From NCBI GenBank assembly GCA_034769895.1, contig CM068372.1:369353258-369417257 (forward strand): a stretch of 64,000 nt of DNA, read 5' to 3'. The notes beneath the pieces were generated by a model. It had not been told where the DNA came from. It ran no database searches and saw only the letters and a list, made by a program, of their open reading frames with translations. Of the stretch, positions 57,705 through 64,000 are shown in pieces. The position numbers were made by a program, and so were the translations under genes. Within the stretch, counting starts at the first letter, position 1; every line of letters begins with the position of its first letter. This stretch comes from Magicicada septendecula (taxonomy: Eukaryota; Arthropoda; Insecta; Hemiptera; Cicadidae).

Positions 57705-58667
57705 CAGTAGCGTGCCGTCCTTGTAACCGCTGTTGCCGGCGGCAATAGTACTGGAAATAAGAGAAAATAATATTAATTATATCACAGAATAAATACATTA
57801 GTTATTGAATAATTTGAAATCCGAACAATATTAGTAGGGAAACTTGATGAAAAGCGTAGCATTGCTTTCGAACTGTTGGGCACTAGCACCGGTTTGTGTT
57901 GCCGGCTTACACATCGGCAATGTTTTACTGCGTACGGTCATTGACCTCATATAGTCGTCACTGTACAAACTTTCGAGAGGGGGACACATTCGTCCATCCA
58001 ATGTGTTGCCGCTGTATAAACCGGCAAAACGCTCAGTTAGCAGCTACGTTCGTTTCGGAACCAACGTGCAGCAGTTACTACCTACCTATTTGTGTTTTGT
58101 TCGTTTAGTTACGTGTTCCTCTGTTTGTCTTTATTGTTTTTAATTCAATTATTTGTGTTTTGATTTATTCTGTGTAAGTATAATGGGATTCGGATTCCGT
58201 TGAACCGGGACCCTCTTCTTCTGCCAGCGAATGGTAGAAAATACTCTTAAAAATTTAAAGAAATTTCGACGGAACCGAAACATCGAAGCATGATAATGTT
58301 TTTAGGCTTTTGAAACGTATAATGTGCATATAACAAATATTTACTATATAACAAATATATTTCCTATATAACAAATATATTTACTATATAACAAACATTA
58401 TCATGTTAAAACAACAGAGACCGAAGATTTCTAGACTGTGGGGAATCGAAAGTGTGGAAGCGTTACATTTTTCGATGACGTTACATTTTTGTGGAATGAC
58501 ACCCAGCCTAAAAACATTATCATGTTAAAAATATGTTGGCTCCAAAAAGAATAGTTTGGCCCTAAAAAGAACACTTTGTATTAGAACAAATTCGAATTAA
58601 TTTTTAGGTTCAGTTTCAGGCCTATCACAACCGTCAACAAGTGTTATGTACCCACGCCACGCCACTG
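57705..58667 (+). mobile_element. Non-autonomous hAT element
   Basis: GTTCTGGC flanks both ends exactly (57697-57704 and 58668-58675). The ends are CAGTAGCGTGCCGTCC and ...CCACGCCACGCCACTG (read inward CAGTGGCGTGGCGTGG). The 963-bp body has no transposase frame. It includes an ATATAACAAATATTTACT-type tandem repeat (about 58320-58396) and short inverted ACATTATCATG blocks (58287-58305, 58392-58404, 58508-58525). Confidence 0.9.
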
Positions 58668-58675
58668 GTTCTGGC

Positions 58676-61600
58676 TAATTCGATTAAATCAAGGAATTTA
58701 TCACAGATTTAGTGACTCTCTTCTTCTCTTCTATTACCTACTGTCTACCTTTATCCGACTGTACTGCCCTCCTCTCTTCAATAAGATGTTCACTTTTACG
58801 TACAACCTCCCCAGTCAACACAAACACAAAGTGAACGCAAACTGTCACTGCCGGAGTTGTAAGACATGTTAACGTGGTTACACACATTTTCTGATACGCC
58901 AGACGTTTCGACCGCACCAACGGCGGCCATATTCAGTGGAGCGGGAACAGGATGACGCAACAAATAAACTACCACAATTTTCTCTTTTCACAATTGTTTT
59001 CCGTAGCTTCCACACTTTTCACTCGATGTCCACGGCATCTTCAGTAATCTTCTTCAGCATTACAAGTCAAATGCCTCAACCTTTTTATTTTCTGTGTTTT
59101 TTTTTAATCTAAATTTTTGAGCCATACATACAAAGCCATGCTCCAAACGAAACTTCGTATAAATTAATTCCTAGTTTCCAGTGGAAAACGTCCAAATGTC
59201 AAAAAACTTTTCTTCTTGAAAATGGTACTTTTAGCTTGTAGCAAGAAAATAATAATTTTAAACAATATTGTAAGTAAACAATAAAACACATTAAAAAATA
59301 AAGTAAAGATAATTCACTCAACTCCACTCAGCGATCTTAATCATTAAGGACGGCGTAGTGGCCGTGGTTTCGACACTTTCAGCATCCATCAATCACGCAC
59401 AAGCAGCTATTATTGCGAATTTGTCTGTCAAAACAGTTGACAGAGAGCCCCAATTTCCTGTGCGCACACTTAACGTCTAACGTTATCTAACGCTGTAATC
59501 GATACGCGCCGGCAATCGATTTTGATTAATCAAAAGACAGCCGCCGGGGCAGCGATACACAGCAGCCAGAAATGTATGTCAATATGACAATAGTGATAAC
59601 CTTACGCAGATAACCCGCATCTCCGCATTTCATTGTGTTTGGCGTTCTCTATTTATCTGAGACACCACACATCATTTACTAAAGAAAAACGTACATAGGC
59701 CCATAATTATTGTCCCCTACGAGGAATATCGAATGATAATTACAAGTGAGTTGTATTTCGAAAGGCTCGCACAAAATTTCAACAAAACTGTAAAAAAAGT
59801 AATTTATTCCACAATTGCTAATATAGACTAATTAAATTACGTCTTTTTGATTCGTTAAAGCTACCCAGTTTGCAGTTATTTGAGCTTGTTTAAATGATTA
59901 AAATTGCAGTTATTATGATTAAAATTATCTGCATTAAACCCTCCTATCGTAAATCTCATTACTCTACAAAAATATACTCATACAGAATGATTTTTATATT
60001 ATTTAATTATACAAGCATTTATTTTTTTAGGCTATCTGAATAGTTACATTTCATGGAACTGTTTTTTTTTTCAACGCCTTAAGAGTAAATTATAAAGATG
60101 TATTTACCCTATAAAATTTTTATTTATTTTTTTACGTAGCTACTATTGTTTAGTTACTATTTATTTCATTTGTTTATTGTTTTTCTTTTAACTTAATTGT
60201 TTTAATTTAAATTAAGTTAAATTCTTTTACACACTGTTTCAAATATACAGAGGGAAAACAAAAAAAAAACAATTAAAAGAAATATACCAAGAACATAAAA
60301 ATGCGTACATTAAACCAATATACGCAAATATATAGAAAATCAAATTTGAGCACACATCCGATTAGTAATTCTCAGAAAAACTCCCAGATTTGGAAGATTT
60401 AAAATTAATTTTAAAAAAACATGTTTCCAAAGGAGAGAAAATAAACAGTTGGGAAAGTACGTATTTTTTAATATAAAAATAATAATTTATAAATAGACGA
60501 AAAACACTAATTAATCTCATAAAATATGACAATCTGTTTAAAATTTTAAACCGAGTTTTTAAAGACCAACACTATTATAATTTGGTGGTGTAGCTACATC
60601 AACAGTTATATATCTATATCTACATAGACTATGTCAGCTATAAATCCATAGCTGTGTACACACAGCTGATCAAAGTCAGCAGACTTGATAAAATAATGGG
60701 TACTTTCCCAATACCCGTACCTACACTGACTTGTGAGACAGTAGGCATCAATATGTACTGAATATCGTACATAATTTTACTTAGCCAATATAAATTATGA
60801 AAATACATTTGTGTATGCTACAAATACCACGTTGATGATTACAATCGTTTTCCATTTCATATTTCTTTTTAACAAAATCTTTCTAGCACTAATACAACAT
60901 TGATCTGCGCTTGTGAACCCAAAAGTTGGCGTTGTTAGGTTAACAGGGAAACTAAAAGTGCACATGAAAATCAATTAACCTTTAAAATAATACTCGCGTT
61001 TTTTTGTGAAAACCACGTAAAAGAAACTAATTCGAAGTAGGACGAACTTGCAAGTTACTAAAAAAAGATTAAGACTGTTGGTAACATGAATAATTTCGGC
61101 TGTAGGAAGTAGGATTTATTGTTACTTATGAAGACCTACAATAGTATGTATGTCTAATTTGTGTACATATTTAGTTATTTATATTTTACTGACGATTACC
61201 ATGTATATTATTGTATGAATACAAAAGAATAAAATTTGAATTTGAGTGTAACAATATTTTATTTTTCCACTTCAACATTCGTCGCTTGATCAGATTTTTA
61301 TAGGGTTGAAAACAGAGATTTGTGGCAATTATGTCGTGTTTAGACTCATTTTTATTAAAATTTCGTGGAGGTTACAAAAGTGGTAATTTCGTTTGGCATT
61401 AAATCAAATTTAAAAAGTTGTAATTATGTATTGGACGGCAGACTTTGCGAATCATACGTGTGGCGCGCGGGCCGACTGTGAGTGTGCGTGCGTCGGTGAG
61501 GGCACTCGGGGAGTCTGGCCAGTCCCAACCGCCACCGTTCGTTTTACAGACTGTATACAAGACTCCTTTTTGTCCCAGAACTCGTTTTTCATTAATACTC

Positions 61601-61929
61601 GTTTTTTATGCCAGAACTCGTTTTTCAGTAATACTCGTTTTTCAGTGCAAATCACCCAATAAAGTAACCGACTCGAAGAAAGGCGTAGCCTATTACAGGT
61701 TACTAAACATGTCTATCTATCTGTGACAGAACTCGCTTTTCGCTTAGAATAGTAAATTTTACACATGTATTTTTGGTCGCCGAAATCTATTTACGGTTGT
61801 CGCTCATCTCTGGTCCCTTAATACACTGGAAATGTTTTTTTGAATGTTCATGTATAACGTGTATACGATTACAATACAGTCCGTAAACGGTACGTTGGGC
61901 TTTCACGGCCTGATCAACTCTGTTAATAT
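58676..61929. other. No recognisable gene
   Basis: No coding frame is supported. 58908-58935 (minus) carries a mutated hairpin signature (CTGAATATGG...TCGAAACGTC). 59480-59640 is a GC-richer patch with ATCGAT and TTGATTAATCAAAA palindromes. 59700-61400 is AT-rich. 61440-61560 is GC-richer without a motif. Confidence 0.45.
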
Positions 61930-62138
61930 TCGGCCTATTCACCGGGCTATTAGGCCGTGGTCTAATCCTTTCGCTTGAAACACACGTTTCGGGCCCACCA
62001 TTGGAGGTGATCTTCAGTGTTACGACTTGTAAGCCATGTTGGTACGCTGTTCACCAGTTTCCACAGTACTGTGGAAAACGATTCACCATCTGTTTCAAGC
62101 GGCAGCATTGGACCTCAGCTTAATAGCCCGGTGAATAG
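61930..62138. repeat. Inverted-repeat element with hairpin signature
   Basis: CTATTCACCGGGCTATTA at 61935-61952 recurs inverted at 62121-62138, and the complementarity continues weakly through a CGCTTGAAACA block. On the minus strand 62017-61987 reads CTGAAGATCACC...GGTGGGCCCGAAACG. It shares GGCTATTAGGYCGTGGTC with 37364-37382. A solo LTR inserted ten bases beyond the right arm. Confidence 0.6.
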
Positions 62139-62147
62139 TCAAAATAT

Positions 62148-62698
62148 TGTTACGACATTACAGAACAATCTACGTGTTCATCGAATGTTCCAGAGGAATC
62201 CGGCTGAATGTTGTGGCGTACGTGATTTCAACATGCGCTCGCGAGACGCTTTTCTGGACGTCGATAGCCCCGCGCACTGTGTCAAGGCCGCAATCAATTG
62301 CGTCCTAGTACAGCTGATGCATAGTGTTTTCTAGTAGACGCCTATTAGCGAATATTCTGGAACCTCAGCGGGGTATAAATACAAATACTCCGCTACGGCC
62401 AGTCAGTTATTATCGGGCGATTACACCGTGAGTTTGAGTTACGAATTATTGGAGCTCGGTTTGTAGTATTGTGGCGAAGTGTTACGTGTGGTGCGGGACG
62501 ATTGTAATACAATTGTGTTTTATATTGGTTGACATTTTATTGCGTGTGAACAAGTTTTATTTGATTTGTTGTAAGAGACTGTCTTGTTAATTACGAACTG
62601 TTTAACTGTGATAATTAAAGCTGGTGATTAGTGACTTAATTGGTGTCTTGTATTTTGTTTCCCGCTGTACCATACGACGATCACTAACCGTCGTAACA
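62148..62698 (+). mobile_element. Solo LTR (family S), copy 2
   Basis: 551 bp, starts TGTTACGACATTAC and ends CGTCGTAACA. The last ~200 bp are nearly identical to 12935-13135, and the 5' half is diverged. ATAT precedes and GTAT follows (4-bp duplication, one mismatch). A TATAAATA box is at 62374-62381. No internal region remains. Confidence 0.82.
62374..62381 (+). promoter_or_regulatory. TATA box of solo LTR
   Basis: TATAAATA, collinear with 12818-12825 in the sister LTR. Confidence 0.6.
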
Positions 62699-63603
62699 GT
62701 ATTAACACAATCCGTATGGGTGTAATATATTCTATTTTAACGTACATTTGCAAAAAAAAGTAATGTTCACATTGGCAAGGTTAGGTTCGTTAGGTGAGGT
62801 TTAAATATAAGCCCACAGTAATAAAATACATCCATTATGAACAATACTTTTCCAAGTGTAGGTTCAGCATATTTGTGATTTTAGAACAAGAAAACGCTCG
62901 AATTTCACAACAATGCTTAGTTGAGATTGCTTTTAGTTGCTTTTTTATATGTGCTGACACTGTCGTCAAGTATCGATCTGTTGCAATTATTGTATTTACT
63001 TATCAAATATTATTATTCGATATTGTAAAACAGTTACTACTTACAAAAAACGAATTCGTAAACGCTGATTAATGATAATTAAACGTACCTTTGTATCAAA
63101 AGTTTCTCGAGAACTGATCTTGTTGCAGAGTGATTATGTTTACATTCAGGTCTATATATTATATCAGCTGATTACTGTATGTTGATTTTCATTTTGCCGC
63201 AAATAACTCAAATGTGATACGATTTTTGAAGGCCATCATTTTTGAAGGCATCATGACAATATTGTGACTGCGAGTGCACAGTGTATATGCCCTGACGATG
63301 GGCTACGATCGAAATCGATCGAAATTAAGAATGTTAGTACTTAAAACTTTATTATAAATCATATGTATGGAATCACTAGGATAAGAACAATGAACACACT
63401 ACAATACAAGATTGAGATTATGGGTACCATAAGTAAGCAGTTAGTGTGTGTGTACATTATAAATACATCACATTATCGTTGGTGGTTTATTCTTTTCACA
63501 GTTCACGCTTTTCATTGAAAGAATCTCGGGTAGGCTTGAGTTTGTATTCACCATATTATAGATTAACTTACACCTGAAGACGATGACAGATTGTTTAGCG
63601 ATC
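62699..63603. other. No recognisable gene; two hairpin signatures
   Basis: No coding frame is supported. A GGTTAGGTTCGTTAGGTGAGG telomere-like stretch is near 62780-62800. CTGACGA...GAAA is at 63292-63314 and CTGAAGA...GAAACG at 63574-63607 on the plus strand. Confidence 0.45.
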
Positions 63604-64000
63604 GAAACGTTGTGTAGTAAATTCTAACGATGGTAACAGTCCGACCTAACCCTTCAGATTATGTTCACGTTCCATGGAAAGTTACGTTTAGCGGTGGAAA
63701 CGTTGTGTAGTAAATTCTAACGATCGTAACAGTCCGACCTAACCCTTCAGATAATGTTCACGTTCCATTGAAAGTTACGTTTAGCGGTGGAAACGTTGTG
63801 TAGTAAATTCTAACGATGGTAACAGTCCGACCTAACCCTTCAGATAATGTTCACGTTCCATGGAAAGTTACGTTTAGCGGTGGAAACGTTGTGTAGTAAA
63901 TTCTAACGATGGTAACAGTCCGACCTAACCCTTCAGATAATGTTCACGTTCCATTGAAAGTTACGTTTAGCGGTGGAAACGTTGTGTAGTAAATTCTAAC
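63604..64000. repeat. 93-bp satellite array, open at window end
   Basis: GAAACGTTGTGTAGTAAATT recurs at 63604, 63697, 63790, 63883 and 63976, exactly 93 bp apart. Units differ at only a few sites (for example GATGG/GATCG and CCATGG/CCATTG). Each unit contains CCGACCTAACCCTTCAGATA. The array continues past the window. Confidence 0.97.

Noticed and set aside
63604-64000. CRISPR-like regular spacing
   Set aside because: The 93-bp units are repeated along their whole length with no unique spacers, and the sequence is eukaryotic.

Overview
This window looks like intergenic or intronic DNA of a large, AT-rich, repeat-laden arthropod genome, most likely an insect and plausibly a cockroach-like one. 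The signs are degenerate LINE tails ending in GAT, GAA or GTAT repeats, Ty3/gypsy and solo LTRs, several hAT elements, mariner and P-like transposase remnants, TTAGG-type motifs and long CA/GA microsatellites. The lineage is inference. I found no intact host gene, tRNA, rRNA or CRISPR array. Nearly every recognisable protein fragment comes from a transposable element, and all are broken.

Layout. 1-8 kb: a frameshifted P-element-like transposase C-terminus, a LINE interrupted by a perfect-palindrome retroposon, then further LINE pieces and simple repeats. 8.4-20.6 kb: a dense nest of elements. It holds a hAT with an 8-bp target duplication; a Jockey-like LINE with another LINE inside it; a LINE split by a solo LTR; a hAT inserted 27 bp inside the end of a second hAT; and a 2.6-kb TIR transposon of unassigned superfamily with a 4-bp target duplication. 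20.6-26 kb: AT-rich and featureless apart from one hairpin. 26-33 kb: LINE ends, a dispersed family present in both orientations, a giant foldback with 12-bp flanking repeats, and a 130-165-bp tandem array. 34.8-41.2 kb: a LINE tail, a degenerate TIR element, a 14-bp array, and a mariner gene split by a LINE and by a 1.1-kb 27-bp array that seems to have grown from its own coding sequence. 41-45 kb: no recognised gene. 45.2-55.3 kb: the second palindromic retroposon, a LINE, and a complete but defective Ty3/gypsy LTR retrotransposon on the minus strand. 55.6-64 kb: a hairpin, two LINE 3' ends, a non-autonomous hAT, a second solo LTR and a 93-bp satellite running off the window.

The most unusual theme is a family of inverted-repeat elements together with a recurring short signature, CTGANGA - short hairpin - GAAA, found at about nine loci. 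It resembles a hammerhead-ribozyme core (such motifs are known in Penelope-like retroelements), with one extra base before stem II. Within each palindromic copy the two arms are identical, while arms differ between copies. That implies arm duplication or homogenisation at the time of insertion. A second unusual point is the gypsy element: the sequence next to its 5' LTR is complementary to the 5' end of initiator tRNA-Met instead of a tRNA 3' end.
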